From Antedon mediterranea (taxonomy: Eukaryota > Echinodermata > Crinoidea > Comatulida > Antedonidae), in assembly GCF_964355755.1 (NCBI RefSeq), contig NC_092671.1, positions 11,543,001-11,607,000 on the forward strand: a DNA stretch of 64,000 bases, written 5' to 3'. Below the pieces are notes generated by a model, which ran no database searches, was not told the DNA's origin, and saw only the letters and a list, made by a program, of their open reading frames with translations. Positions 11,501 to 23,567 of the stretch are shown piece by piece. Position numbers and translations under genes: made by a program. Position 1 is the first letter of the stretch. The number at the start of each line of letters is the position of its first letter.

Positions 11501-14441
11501 CACTGTACTACACTACTGTTGTGTTTATTATTGTTGTCTGTCAGATCTGTGATGACCAAAAAGCAATATTATTATCAGACATGGCTCATATCAGTGGGTT
11601 AGTAGCTGCTAAAGTTCTTCCTACTCCATTTGAACATTCTGATGTTGTGACGACTACAACACACAAGAGTTTACGAGGCACTAGGTAGGTATGGTCAGTC
11701 TGTTTAGAAAAGCTGTCTGTCTGTGATTATGGTTTAATGGGGCTATGTGTTACATAGTCCATATGGCATTTCATTCCAAGGCTACAGCTGCTCAGCAGAT
11801 TATGATGACTTAATATTAATAAAGGAAGTGAATTCCACAGAGAAGCAATACCAAAAAAAATAATTTGAATTGTTTGTATTCAAACTACATAAAATTATTT
11901 ATATACTATATTTATTTTTGTAAATTTAACATTTGAGTGAAGTAAGTAAGTGGTCAGAAGGGGGGGGGGGGGCGCTGCAACCATAGCCACAATGTTGGCC
12001 ACAATATCTCAACTAGTAGAGTTCTGGTTGTATGAGGACTTGAAGAAACTGGTGGTCAAGTGTACAACACATCTATATTGTGTGCAATTTAAAGAACCCA
12101 GTACATCTTTCAGAGGAGAGGGAGGGTATACTGGTCCTCCTCAGCCCTTGTTGGGACCTTTAGGGCAGACAAAGTTGTCATGTGTCCACTGCATATGAAT
12201 CTGTTGTGAACCAGTTTGAAAAGCGCTAACGTAAGCAATTATTAATTATGAAAACAGGGCTGGTATGATCTTCTACCGTAGAGGTGTTAAAGGAATTAGC
12301 AAGAAAACAGGAAAAGAATTAAAGTATGATTTTGAGGATAAGATCAACTTCGCTGTGTTCCCTTCATTACAAGGTGGTCCACATAACCCCAACATTGCTG
12401 GCGTCGCTGTTGCATTAAAACAGGTAAAGTTTATTATTAGTTGTCTCTCATAATTCTGACATTTTGACATATCATCTTGGAATACAAATGTGTTTATACA
12501 CAACATTTAGCTTTTTCGCTTAACTTTTTATATACTTTTTTTTCATTTCTTTTGTATAGGCCTCCAGTGAAAAGTTTGTTGACTATCAGAAGCAAGTCTT
12601 AAAGAATGCAAATGCCATGGCTGAGGAACTTATAGCATTAGGCTATACTCTTGTATCAGGTAAAAAATAAACATTAAATGGAAGTGATATGGGGTAAATG
12701 TAAGGGAATCGTACTATCATGTGAGAGGCATAGGTTGAGACCTGTCTGCCATATTGCTTGTATCCTTAGCCAAGATGCTATACAGCATTGTCCTTCGGCT
12801 AGGAGGTAAAGCCGCTGGTCCAATGTGCATGTGCACGATAAAAGAGGAACTTAATACACTATTTGAAAAGAGTAGGGGTCATCTCTCTCTTGTGCTTCTC
12901 ATGGTAGGTGCTGGAATAGAGTTTAATACACATTTTTTCTTGGCTGAGGGCAAATAAATAAATAAATACAGTTCCATTTACAGTAGTCCTTCACCGTCTA
13001 TACACACTGTACCTTGTAGTTCTAGAACCTGTTTAATCTGTCTAATCTGTGATCATTTCATTTTTAGGTGGTACTGAAAACCATCTTGCGCTGTTGGATC
13101 TACGACCTAAAGGAGTCGATGGTGCTAGAGCTGAAAAGGTCTTAGAGCTTGCTTCAATCACTGTCAACAAAAATACCTGCCCAGGTGATAAGAGTGCTCT
13201 GGTACCAGGTGGGCTAAGGCTTGGTAAGTTTACTGAAGCCTTTTTTGATGGCTATTCTCAGGAGGAGGTTTGTGTGTGTATCGGTTTTGTGAGTTGTATA
13301 CTACAGTCTTGTAGTGAAGAGGTCACCAAGCATAAAAAAGAAAGAAATAAATAAATATAAAATTTCTATACTCCTCTGTCCATTATGAGGCTGTAACATT
13401 ATTAACTGAAACTTATACACTTTTCTAAAAAAGTAAATATATAACATTCTAAAATTCTCCAAAATATTGTTTTTTAGGAGCACCAGCGCTTACTTCAAGG
13501 AATTTCAAAGACAATGATTTCCGAGAAGTTGCCAAATTTCTTGATCGTGGTTGCCAAATAACCATTGATGCAAAGGCACAAGCAGGTAGGCTTTTAATAA
13601 AATTATTAGATTTCTAATTTGAAATTGCAGACACAATAGAGGGAAATGGTGAACAGATGTCTACAATCGAGTTGGTTTCAAATCAGTTTGGTGCAATAAT
13701 TTCCCTATGCGTATACACAGCTTAATTTTTAAAGTATGTTGTTAATGTTAATAATTCCTGACATGTCTTGGCAGTTTCCATTTCCCTCTATTCGAGGCAA
13801 TGTTATTATGATAATGATCCTTTTTGTATTTCTTAAGCTCTGTCTACACTATCAAACCTTATGTGACAAAACAATGTGATGTGCCCATATATAAACACGA
13901 TGATGTCATATCACTACCATATTTGGCCACATTTCGCAAGTATTCTCCAATGTACTTAGTATAAAGTACAAATTACGTCAGAGTAGGGCAAAACATCTGA
14001 CCAATTACTCAACTCCCCGACGCAAAGCTACTCCACATTAGTTTAATACAATTACAACCGGCCTAATTTGATAGTGTAGACAGAGCCAATTAATATTTTA
14101 AATGAATGAATGAACTTGATTTAAAAAATTATATATTGTGTTATATATTATTTTATATTTTATTTTTTTGTTTTGAGGAGCCTATTCACCACAAGCTTTG
14201 CTTTCTTTTAGGCTCCTCCACTTTATATTTATATAGTTGTAAAGTGAAATAAATAAATGAAATGAAATGAAAAATGAAATATTTTAATACTTGACTTAAA
14301 ATTCTTTTAGGAAAAACTCTTGCTGAATTCATCAAATTTGTCCAGACTGATGAAAAAATAAAATCAAGAATATCGGAGCTGCGAAAAGAAGTAGAAGAAT
14401 ATGCCAGTACATTTCCAATGCCCGGATTTGATGATCATTAA
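8594..14441 (+). CDS. SHMT2: Serine hydroxymethyltransferase, mitochondrial
   Basis: PLP enzyme converting serine and tetrahydrofolate to glycine and 5,10-methylene-THF, feeding mitochondrial one-carbon metabolism. Twelve exons: 8594-8626, 9033-9191, 9398-9477, 9764-9964, 10234-10315, 10922-11044, 11545-11684, 12258-12423, 12560-12659, 13068-13223, 13478-13585, 14311-14441 (stop TAA); 492 aa (human SHMT2 is 504). Seen: [54 protein letters not shown] (Asp238, His241), the PLP Schiff-base lysine Lys267 in [12 protein letters not shown], and [20 protein letters not shown]. The N-terminus [16 protein letters not shown], Arg/Ser-rich and lacking acidic residues over the first ~20, looks like a mitochondrial presequence, favouring SHMT2 over SHMT1. 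The start ATG follows ACC in good context and its short exon carries the presequence. Introns carry MITE and SINE copies. Confidence 0.96.
9565..9724. mobile_element. MITE family A, copy in SHMT2 intron 3
   Basis: About 160 bp bounded by inverted repeats GCTCTGTCTACACTATCAAA and its complement TTTGATAGTGTAGACAGAG. The interior has CATATCACTACC-like and ATATGGGCACATCAC words common to the family. This is one of the best-preserved copies in the window. No ORF. Confidence 0.8.
11960..11972 (+). repeat. Homopolymer run of 13 G
   Basis: An uninterrupted run of 13 G in SHMT2 intron 7, next to a SINE-like stretch. It is conspicuous in AT-rich DNA and prone to slippage, so its length may vary or be misread. 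Confidence 0.8.
12055..12195 (+). mobile_element. SINE-like fragment (AAAGAACCCAGT family)
   Basis: AAAGAACCCAGTACATCTTT followed by a purine-rich block and TACTGGTCCTCC resembles the reverse complement of 29060-29160 and the copy at 48157-48240. All share AAAGAACCCAGT. Orientation is opposite to the 29 kb copy. The head is not visible. Confidence 0.45.
12705..12968 (+). mobile_element. SINE-type retroposon with (AAATA)n tail
   Basis: It contains CCTTAGCCAAGATGCTATAC, CAGCATTGTCCTTCGGCTAG and GAGGTAAAGCCGCTGGTCC, a layout typical of invertebrate tRNA-derived SINE bodies. It ends at about 12950-12968 in AAATAAATAAATA. It lies in SHMT2 intron 9. The short ORF across it is incidental. Confidence 0.5.
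13837..14086. mobile_element. MITE family A, copy in SHMT2 intron 11
   Basis: A 250-bp copy with left end GCTCTGTCTACACTATCAAA and right end TTTGATAGTGTAGACAGAGC. The left flank is TTAA, and TTAA recurs three bases beyond the right end. The inner ATGTCATATCACTACCATAT is shared with other copies. It is longer than the 9565 copy, so interiors vary. Confidence 0.8.
14165..14285 (+). mobile_element. Retroposon 3' tail
   Basis: GGCTCCTCCACTTTATATT then TTGTAAAGTGAAATAAATAA and a run of GAAAT units. This is a typical LINE/SINE 3' end with a simple A-rich tail, in SHMT2 intron 11. The family is not identified. Confidence 0.4.
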
Positions 14442-14698
14442 TGAAACACTGATTCTATAGACGTGTTTTATTTTAGCAGGTTAAACAATTTTTCAACAAA
14501 CTGATCTCACCTTATTGTTTAAAGAAGATTGTGGGAATTTATTCATTATTTACCAATAATATGTAGAGTTTATATTAGTATTTACAGTGTATTATCCATA
14601 ATTGTACAGAAATTCCATTTTTGCTGTGACCAAACAAAATTACGAAATATAATTTTTTCCAAAACGAACAATAATGAGAAGTAATGTACACAAATTGA

Positions 14699-14704
14699 AA
14701 TAAA
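14699..14704 (+). terminator. Candidate SHMT2 polyadenylation signal AATAAA
   Basis: AATAAA 258 bases after the SHMT2 stop codon. A second candidate lies at 14984-14989 inside the direct repeat that flanks the hairpin. Either could define the transcript end. Confidence 0.4.
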
Positions 14705-14981
14705 CAACAATATTCAGTTGTGTCAAAAAAGAGTTCATTTTTATAATTTTGCATTAGTTACTGTACAGTATGTACTGTATAGTCATTTTCTCAATGACTT
14801 TCTGTTCTTTTCTGCAAAGCTGATTCTCAACAAAATCTTCTACAAAATATATAATACTATAGAAAAATATGGTACTATTATGCTCTTTTTGATGCTTTTA
14901 AAAGATAGTGCATTATAGATACTGGTATTTAATATTCTATCAACTTAGCAATAGTAATATTTTGTGTATGCCAGTTTTGAA

Positions 14982-15135
14982 ATAATAAAAGCTTTATATT
15001 GAAAATATTCTTTTTTTCAAACCAATAATTAGTAAAAACTAATTAGTTTTTACTACTGGTTTGAAAAAAAGAATATTTTCAATATACTTATACTAACAAA
15101 CCAGATGAACATTTTCAATCATAATAAAAGCTTTA
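14982..15135. repeat. Near-perfect hairpin flanked by 15-bp direct repeats
   Basis: From about 14997 to 15085 two arms of roughly 42-45 nt are complementary: TATTGAAAATATTC, TTTTTTTCAAACCA and TAGTAAAAACTAATT pair with their exact complements, with only a few unpaired bases off-centre. The 15-mer ATAATAAAAGCTTTA occurs on both sides (14982-14996 and 15121-15135). It lies between SHMT2 and YME1L1. It could be a short foldback element, a template-switch product, or a structured 3' UTR end of SHMT2. Confidence 0.85.
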
Positions 15136-15177
15136 GTTATAGTTCTATTTTTTTATTATTTCTTTATGAAAGCATTA

Positions 15178-15395
15178 AGCTACATCCACACGTTCCGATT
15201 CGATCATGGAACGGTGAAGCTTTTTTATAGGCTTTACTGTGTATATTAAACTATACGCACGGCGGCCGTGCCGATAGAAAAGTAGTGAATTAGACAAACG
15301 GTTGTCGTCCCGATAGGAGGTCATGGTGTAAAGGTCATGTACGTGTGTGTGATGTAATAAGAGAGTGAGTCGTCGATCGTGTGGACGCCGTACAT
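15178..15395. promoter_or_regulatory. YME1L1 proximal 5' region with degenerate inverted ends
   Basis: GC-richer than its surroundings and directly upstream of the YME1L1 ATG, so it probably contains promoter and 5' UTR. Its ends look weakly inverted (CATCCACACGTTCCGATTCG against the complement of CGATCGTGTGGACGCCGTAC). It may therefore derive from a TIR element. No TATA box is evident. Confidence 0.3.
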
Positions 15396-15408
15396 CAGGA
15401 AACAAAAA

Positions 15409-18400
15409 ATGTTTTCAATAAATAGTCTTGGCTCACAGGTAAATAATAATTAATTATCTAGGCTAGTACTAGAGATTTATAAATTCTGTGAATTTGATTA
15501 GGCTAGGCCTAGGCTAGGTACGGAGGGAGGGAGAACCCTAACTTTGTGAGCCAACTAAAGGCCTCTATTTTCTACTCTAGCCTAGTAGGCCTAGCCTAGG
15601 CTGGCCTACTACTAGTAGATAGGGCCTAGGCTAGCTATCCGCCTAGGGTAGGCCTACCCTCGTAGTCTTACTCTTAGCTACAGTACTACAATACATACTA
15701 TATAGGCCTACTACTAACTAGGCTAAACAAGCTATTTATTATATTATATTTACAGTGAACTAGGCCCCTCCTAGACTAGCTAGCTAGGCCTAGCCTACCT
15801 CTATCTAGCCTAGAGGCTCTTAGTCTATTAAAGGCCTAGGTTAGGCCTACTAACAAAAAATGACTGGAGGTAACCTTAGTAGTATAGAGTATATAGGCTA
15901 GTACTAGCTAGGCTAGGCCAATAGTATAATATTTTATAGTCTAGCTAGACCTAAAATACAAGCCTAATTTTATTCTTTTACTTTTTCACTTGCATTAATT
16001 ATTTATGAATGTATGCGCACAGGTTACAGTAGAGGTACAAGTTTTGGTTTTATATGAAATTATCTGCGCAAGTATTATGATATAATTTCGAATTGTGCAT
16101 AAGATACAAAATTACTATAATTATTAAATTAATATATATATTAATCATTCAAAATCCATCTCGCACATAAATATCATAATTTCTCTATGTTGTTTTCTTA
16201 GCAAATTCTGTCACTGTCCCAAGTAGCATCAACATTTCACGCCATAAAGACATTAACCAACAGCAGCAGTGTTGTCAGCAAGTCAAGAAGGAAGCATGAG
16301 GATGCAGGACACAAAAAGAAGAATGCAATTTGCTCAGAAAGTCTGGACAATGTAATTAATTAGATATCTTTTTTTCACACTTCAACCAAATTGTATTCAT
16401 GGAAGATTGTCATTAACAACTGATTAGCCAAACGAAACATAGTTTTTGCTATATAAAATGATACTAGGCTAGGTACATTGCAATAGTTTAAGATCAATAA
16501 ACATATTGTAAATTGCACACTGTTTAAACACAGACAATCTTTTCTCCATTTTTTAAACCAATCCTTCGAAATAGACCTGACCTAATGATAATAAATAATA
16601 TTTTGCAAGCCCACATGGTTATAAAAATAAGATTGTTGAAATACCTTATAAGTAAACTTAATTCAAACAATACTGGGTGACAGTGCCCTACTTTTCACAC
16701 TGTACAACTACAGTACAGTACATAGGTTGGTCATTCATAATTATATATTATTTTATACACATAAACAAACTGTATATATATAATTATAAGTCCAATGAAT
16801 ATAAGTTCTGAAATAGTTTGTTTATTTCATAGGTTTTATTAAACATGCAAGAGCTTGGATTACACCTTAGTACTGAAAACATTAAACTTGACTCGCTTTT
16901 GCCTTCAACGTTGAATCCACAAAAAACATGGACTGAATCTCATGTCTCCTCCGGCTCATTTTTCTACAACAAGCATGGTAAAGTAACACAACTATGTTCA
17001 ATATTAAAATCTGTTTTTATTGCATAAATTCAATGCCAAAATCTTCTCCATGGATGTACAGTCTGTAATCTTTTCAGTTCAAGTTTTAAGCAACGTTGGT
17101 ACCTCCTTGTTTGTAATAAAATACAGTGGAATTGTGACTTGGTGGTTATGATTCTTGGCTACCAATCCAAGGGTCCTGAGTTTAGTTCCTAACTCCACTC
17201 CCAAAGATTTGTAATAAGACTTTGTTTATGTAGAGCATCTTGTGTATATGTTTGTCTTGTGAACAGGATTGCCACGTTTAAGAAGGATAGTAAATGAATT
17301 TGCTTAAATGTGCAATAATTTGCCTAAATGTGAAAAGAAAGATGATTATTTGTCTTTCCTAATATAATAATAATAATAATGTTTCTTACCATGCAATGGT
17401 TTTACAGGATTTTTTGACCATCAATCTTTACCAAAAACGTCAAGAGGTGTTCTCTCAAGATTAGTAGATTTATCTAGTAAGTTTACTTACCTTAAGAAGT
17501 GATGCTTACCTTAAGTGAAATAAGGGGGAAAAGAGTATTACTCGTATAGGCTGCCTCCTCTCATAGTTTTTATGTGTGAGTCATATGTTCGTTTGAAAGT
17601 GTTGGGCTTGAAACAATGTGATAAGGTAATGAATTCCACGTGTTCAATTATGATTCTATTTTACCATCATCTGGTTTTCAGAAATGTTACTTCTGAATTC
17701 AAGACAATAATACAGTATTACCATTTTTTTCAAAACAAATATAACGAATTAAAGAATTATTAAGAAATATAAATGTCTTTATCCTTTTTGTTGCAGGTTT
17801 GCAGTCAACAAGAGGTTTCAAGACGAGAACAGCCTCAATTGGGAGAGTTGGATCATTATCACATGAACCAAATGAGTCTAGTATCCTTCCAAAATGGTTT
17901 AGGGTAAGTGACATTACCTTTTCATTATTTCTTTTTTCATTTTATTTCCATATTATACAAAATAAAACAAGTAGATCAAAACTTTGAGATTAAAATGAAA
18001 TAGTATGACATGGAAGGATGACTTTATAGGACAAAATGTCACTTAAGCTAAGGCCACCAGTGAAACACAAGGCATTTGTATGGTTATTAATAACAAAATA
18101 CAAAGTAAATGAAAAGAGAAAAGTAAAGATAATTGGAATTATAGGACAAAATGTCACTTAAGCTAAGGCCACCAGTGAAACACAAGGCATTTGTATGGTT
18201 ATTAATAACAAAATACAAAGTAAATGAAAAGAGAAAAGTAAAGATAATTGGAATTATAGGACAAAATGTCACTTAAGCTAAGGCCACCAGTGAAACACAA
18301 GGCATTTGTATGGTTATTAATAACAAAATACAAAGTAAATGAAAAGAGAAAAGTAAAGATAATTGGGAGGATGTCATCAATGATTGTGTAGGTTTATAAC

Positions 18401-21400
18401 ATTGAGAATGTAACACAAAAAAATCCTTTCACATGACCATCATATCTCGTCGGACTTGGCAAAGAAACAAAACAACTTGCATCAAGAACTATTTTAATAT
18501 GATCATCAAGCTAGCGATGTTGATGTAGGTTCGTATCTCGCCTGGAAAAAAAAATTCTAAAAAAACAAAAACTATAAATTTCATTTAATTAACCTTGTGT
18601 TTCTCTATCTTGAGAACAAAAAATTGTTACTTTTGTCTCTCAGACTAAACAAACAAAAGATTCTGATGGACTAGCCAGCAAATTATCAAGTGCATTATCT
18701 GCTCAAGAGGAGAGGATATCCGACCATGACAGTTTCAAGACAGGCTACATCGATGGTTATGTCAAAGGTCGTGATGAGCCAAAGAAGACAGACCGAATGA
18801 AAACCTGGATCAACATACTCATTCTCAGTCTTCTGATATACTACAGCTTTAAACTTGCTAGTATGTTTGGTTAGTAAACAACAGTTATTTTCAATAAATG
18901 TTTCATTTAGGAACTTCCTTCTTTGTTGTAGATAGCAAGTACCCCTCCTTTGGAACATCCATATTGAGGAGACACTTTCTGTGAAACTAATGACTATAAA
19001 TGGCTATATGCTTTAATATTACAGCCAACCCTTATTCAGGGGACACCCTATTAGGTAGGAGTCTCATAATCAAAAAGCATCTTGTACGTTTTGACCTGTC
19101 ATTTTGGGTATTCAATTGGCACCTTTAGTATATTTTTTCCATTGAGTATTTTAAGCTTAGCTTTGAGTTAGTACTCAAATGAATTAACATTTAATACATT
19201 ACTTATTTTTATATTACTACTGTAGTAGTAGTAATTTATTTATTTCTACTTTATTTCTTTTTTTTTTATTATGTTACAGGTCGTGTTTCTCTTATTGGTA
19301 CATCATCCGTTGATACATTGAATGTCAAAGATGTTAGCTTTGATGACGTCAGAGGGGTAAGTGAATTTCAATTTGGACAAGCTCATCTGGACTTATTATT
19401 CTGAGTTAATTCTAGGGATTATAATAATAATATTTGATAATATTATTCAAATTACAACATTGTTTACATTACATTGATAAGCTTAACATTATTTTATAGG
19501 TTGACGAGGCTAAATCTGAACTGCAAGACATTGTCAATTACTTGACAGACCCAGAACGTTACACATCCCTTGGGGGTAAGCTGCCTAAAGGTGTGCTACT
19601 AGTTGGCTCCCCAGGGACAGGCAAGACCCTCCTAGCACGAGCAGTAGCTGGAGAGGCCAATGTGCCATTCTTTTATGCGGCTGGTTCAGATTTTGATAAC
19701 ATGTTTGTTGGATCTGGTGCCAAGAGAGTTAGAGATATATTTTGTAAGTAAAATTGTCTCTCGGTTTTCTATGTTAATTCTATGAAATTAACATTTAATT
19801 CATCATTGTATATATTTCTACAGTCGACCAATTCAAGACACCCTTGGGAGGGCCTATATGTCTGGTTTTACAGGAAGTATGGTGCTGCATTCCTAATATG
19901 TTTTTAACAATAAGAAAAGAAATTTAGGACCATTTCAACCTCAAGAAAAGTTTGGTTTTTGGGAGAGTTCTCATCATTTAATATCAAACCATCTTCTGAT
20001 GTCTGCCTTTAATTTATTTTGCCAATAAATGTAAAAAGAGGAGATATGTGATTCCATGCAATACAAATATCCCAAGATAGCTAGTTAATAGCTATTCCTA
20101 TGTCTAAAAAAATCTTTTGAATTCTGAAATGGAGATCCTTTAAATTAAAATGTCTTAACTTCTTATTGTTTTATCTACAGCTGAGGCAAAGATAAGTGCA
20201 CCGTGTGTAATATTCATAGATGAGCTTGACTCTGTGGGTGGTAAGAGAGTGGATTCTCCACTCCATCCTTACGCTAGACAAACAATTAACCAATTGTTGT
20301 CGGAAATGGATGGCTTTAAACAGAATCAAGGCATTGTTGTACTCGCTGCCACAAATTTCCCACAGTCACTTGATCCGTAAGTAATTGTATAATGTATGTA
20401 ATATGTTACCATATTTCTTTTAATATTTGAATAGAATTAAATAATATTACTGTGGAAAAAATAAATATCGGTATTTTTTTTAGCCATTGAATAAACGATG
20501 GACAGATCCAACCCCAAACCACTTTCAATATAATAATATATATATATAATTATTGAATAAAAATTAATAATTTTTAATTGATAAAAATAATTCCCTACAA
20601 GACAGTTTGATCTAAACATATTGCTTTATAATTACTGTAACTATTTCTTTTAGTGCGTTAACAAGACCTGGACGATTTGATGTTCGGGTTACAGTGCCAA
20701 AACCAGATGTCAAAGGTCGTGTTGATATTCTTAAGTTATACTTGGACAAGGTGACTATAGGTTCTGGTAAGTAACACAAAGTAATTTACATATTGGTGGA
20801 TCAAATTTATTTTATATAACACCTACTGTAAATAAATTCCTGTCATTTAATTGGACGATTGTGGGTTCACTTGGCATGCAATAGTACGCACTATTTAATG
20901 ATGGCATTATTTGTACCATTCCACTCATAAACATTCATTATTTTTATAATAATAATATTATTTTAAATCTAAAAGGTTTACTTAACAGGTGTTTTATCAG
21001 CTGTTTATTTTGAATTATATTCCATTAAAACAGCAACATTTTATTTTTTAGATGTGGATGCTGAAGTTCTTGCTCGTGGGACTGTAGGATTTACAGGTAA
21101 AGATAAAATAGATTTATTATTTTATGTTCATATTCATTCACTTCTCTTCTATACACTCAGGCTAGAGTCTAATAAATGTTTTCATAGTGGACTGTATTTG
21201 AGTTATTGACCAGTTTTTGAGTTTGAATGTGTTTAATTCTATCATTATTTGTATAATAGGTGCTGATCTGCAGAATCTTGTGAATCAAGCTGCGTTACAA
21301 GCAGCCAGAGAAAGTAAGAAATGCATTGATATGAATGATCTTGAATTTGCAAAAGACAAGATACTAATGGGTAATTATACTTATATATTATTACAAATCT

Positions 21401-23567
21401 AAACTCTCTCAATACCAGACACCTTTCGCTGGCCTAATATGTCTGATTTTCAGGAAAGTCTGTTATTAAGAATGTGTTTTTAATGGTAAAAATAAATTTG
21501 AAACCTTTTTGTTTCCAAGAAAAAGTATAGTTTTGGGAGAGTTTTTAGAGAGTCCAATATTGAGAGAGTTGACTGTACTATTTTTTTTCCAAATTCTTGA
21601 GTTTTTTAATTTATTTTTTATCTTTTTCTGTGAACTCTTCCAAAATGTATAATATACCAATACCAATGCTTACTTGTTATACTCACAGGTCCTGAAAGAA
21701 AGAGCGCCACAATAGATCTGAAGAATCGTGAAATCACAGCGTTCCATGAGGGCGGTCACGCACTCGTAGCATACTATACAAAAGATGCAAAACCTATCAA
21801 CAAGGCTACGATAATGCCACGGGGTCCAACACTGGGACATGTAAGTTTAATCACTTTATGGGTAAAGTCTTTATTATAATTCATTATTTATTTATTTAAC
21901 AACATTTATTTATACAGGATTGCACAATCAGGTAAAAGAGAACCTGTTTTGCATTGTGGTCCTGTCGACAAACAAACAAATTAAATCGGGGGGAAAATGT
22001 TTTGTGAGAACAAAATGAGATCGATATCTAGCTTTGAATGAAGCAATTGTTGGGGAATAATTAATTTCATATAGTGAGTTATTCCATATTTTAGCACCTG
22101 CAACTTTGAATTATATGCATACTAATTTTATTTTTCGTTTTAGGTATCTCTGCTGCCTGAGAAAGACCAGTGGAATGAGACTAAATCCCAGCTACTTGCT
22201 CAGATGGACATCTGCATGGGTGGACGTGTGGCCGAGGAGCTTATCTTTGGTCCTGACCATATAACAACTGGTGCATCCAGTGATTTTGACCAGGCTACAA
22301 GAATTGCACAACTCATGGTGACAAACTTCGGAATGAGTGAGAAAGTAAGCAAATAATTGGAGTGTAAACTCATTATGACATGAGCAATGAAGCTTTAGCT
22401 TGGTGGTTAACATGCTTGCCTTCCAATCCCAAGGTCCAGGGTTCAATCCTGACCTAATGCAGCGTTCTACTCCAACTCCACTCCCTAAGCCTCAAATGAG
22501 ACATAGTTTATAAGCATGATAAATTATAAAATAGTTAATCCATCCTGTAAATGGTGAATTACTCGCTGTTGGATGCGTATGAAATAAATAAAAATAAACA
22601 TGACAGAAATATATGAATGTAATAATTAGAATTGTTGTAGTTGTAAATAGGAATTTTAAGATATAATAAATTGATTGTAATTTTGTTTTTAGATGGGAAT
22701 AATGACATTTAGTGATGATCAAAATGGCACGTCATCTGGAAATAAACCAAGTCCAGAAACTCAAGCCATGATAGAACAAGAAGTACGAAAACTATTAAAG
22801 GTAATACACTATGGTTGTTTACATATACAATGTTATTGCTAATGTGTAGTGTAATTTGTTTTTATACTCTATGTGATTGATAATGTAATCAAATATTTAT
22901 GTTGATTTTGTAAAATATGATATTTCAACAGCACACTGCTGTTTCTGTATTCTATCATTTAATTGTGTTTTTGTACAAAGATACTGATATTTCATTTATT
23001 TATTTTATCAAAATCGTCTGAGCTTCGTAAGAGGCAATGACGTTCTATACTGTAGTTCGTAAGCCCAGCTTAAAATTATATTTCATTATTATATCATATA
23101 CAGATATACAGTATTGTACTTTAAGTCAATCACCAAGTGTATCTGACTTTGTCTCTGTCTCCCTCTATATCAACATGCAGGGATATTGCTTCCCCTTTTT
23201 ACAGCTAAAATAAAATTATGGACTAATATTTAATATCTATTTAATTAATATAGATGTTAGCAAATCTTTCTTTTGTTTAAACAAACTAGATTATGTATTA
23301 ACTTGAAGATGCACATCAAAAAATTAATGTTCTTTATATAATTTCATAAATCCAACTTCAATTCAATTTCATGCTTATTATATTCATGTAAAATTAATTA
23401 TAATTTAATAATGTTTTATTTTGTAGGAATCATATGAGCGTGCAAAACAATTATTAAAAACACACACAAAGGAGCATCATAATTTAGCGTCTGCGCTACT
23501 CAAGCACGAGACATTAACAGCATCAGACATAGCACAAGTTATACAAGGCAAAGCTATAGATCGTTAA
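15409..23567 (+). CDS. YME1L1: ATP-dependent zinc metalloprotease YME1L1 (i-AAA protease)
   Basis: Inner-membrane AAA protease facing the intermembrane space; in animals it processes OPA1 and degrades short-lived inner-membrane and carrier proteins. Sixteen exons: 15409-15438, 16202-16351, 16833-16977, 17408-17476, 17797-17903, 18644-18869, 19280-19356, 19500-19743, 20181-20376, 20654-20766, 21052-21096, 21260-21370, 21689-21840, 22144-22344, 22693-22800, 23427-23567; 704 aa (human isoforms 716-773). Seen in order: a Ser/Thr/Lys-rich N-terminus, one membrane segment at about 221-239, Walker A GSPGTGKT (304-311), Walker B VIFIDE (Asp363, Glu364), the arginine region LTRPGRFD, zinc site HEGGH (524-528) with a likely third ligand Asp602 in TGASSD. 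All catalytic residues are present. A single membrane span separates it from the two-span m-AAA proteases. The first exon (10 codons) is less certain than the rest. Confidence 0.95.
15455..15965. repeat. CTAG/GGCC-word-rich low-complexity region
   Basis: Dense overlapping copies of TAGGCCTA, CCTAGGCT, CTAGCTAGG and TAGGCCTACT fill most of YME1L1 intron 1. They have no fixed period and no ORF. Similar but thinner clusters occur near the 5' ends of SHMT2 (about 8770), MTPAP (31653, 31960, 32290) and the DUR3-like gene (61585, 62055). Confidence 0.7.
17136..17275 (+). mobile_element. tRNA-derived SINE, copy in YME1L1 intron 3
   Basis: GACTTGGTGGTTATGATTCT resembles an A box and GGGTCCTGAGTTTAGTTCC a decayed B box. 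The following ACTCCACTCCC is shared with the copy at 22395-22595. Plus orientation. Confidence 0.5.
18024..18367 (+). repeat. 115-bp tandem repeat, three copies
   Basis: Units begin with TTATAGGACAAAATGTCACT at 18024, 18139 and 18254 (period exactly 115) and end with GTAAAGATAATTGG. By eye the units are essentially identical, so the array is recent or homogenised. It lies in YME1L1 intron 5. An ORF on the minus strand across it is only a by-product of the repetition. Confidence 0.9.
19814..19985 (+). repeat. Interspersed repeat, copy 1 in YME1L1
   Basis: AGACACCCTTGGGAGGGCCT, ATGTCTGGTTTTACAGGAA, TATGTTTTTAACAATAAGAA and TTTTGGGAGAGTT appear in the same order as in 21415-21575 (intron 12). 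This copy is in intron 8. No ORF and no clear termini. Confidence 0.6.
21415..21580 (+). repeat. Interspersed repeat, copy 2 in YME1L1
   Basis: Counterpart of 19814-19985: CAGACACCTTTCGCTGGCCT, ATATGTCTGATTTTCAGGAA, ATGTGTTTTTAATGG and TTTTGGGAGAGTTTTTAGAG. The two copies differ at many positions, so they are old. Both are on the gene's strand in separate introns. Confidence 0.6.
22395..22595 (+). mobile_element. tRNA-derived SINE with A and B boxes
   Basis: AGCTTGGTGGTTAACATGC (A-box-like) and CCAGGGTTCAATCCTGACC (B-box-like GGTTCAATCC) are spaced as in a tRNA head. A body with ACTCCACTCCCTAAGCCTCA follows, then an AAATAAATAAAAATAAA tail. It sits in YME1L1 intron 14. Not a functional tRNA: no complementary acceptor stem follows the B box. 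Confidence 0.65.

Noticed and set aside
18087-18272. 61-codon minus-strand ORF
   Set aside because: It spans the 115-bp tandem repeat, so its internal repetition reflects the array rather than a protein.
22400-22475. Possible tRNA gene
   Set aside because: A and B boxes are present, but there is no acceptor-stem pairing or intact anticodon arm, and a SINE body and A-rich tail follow.
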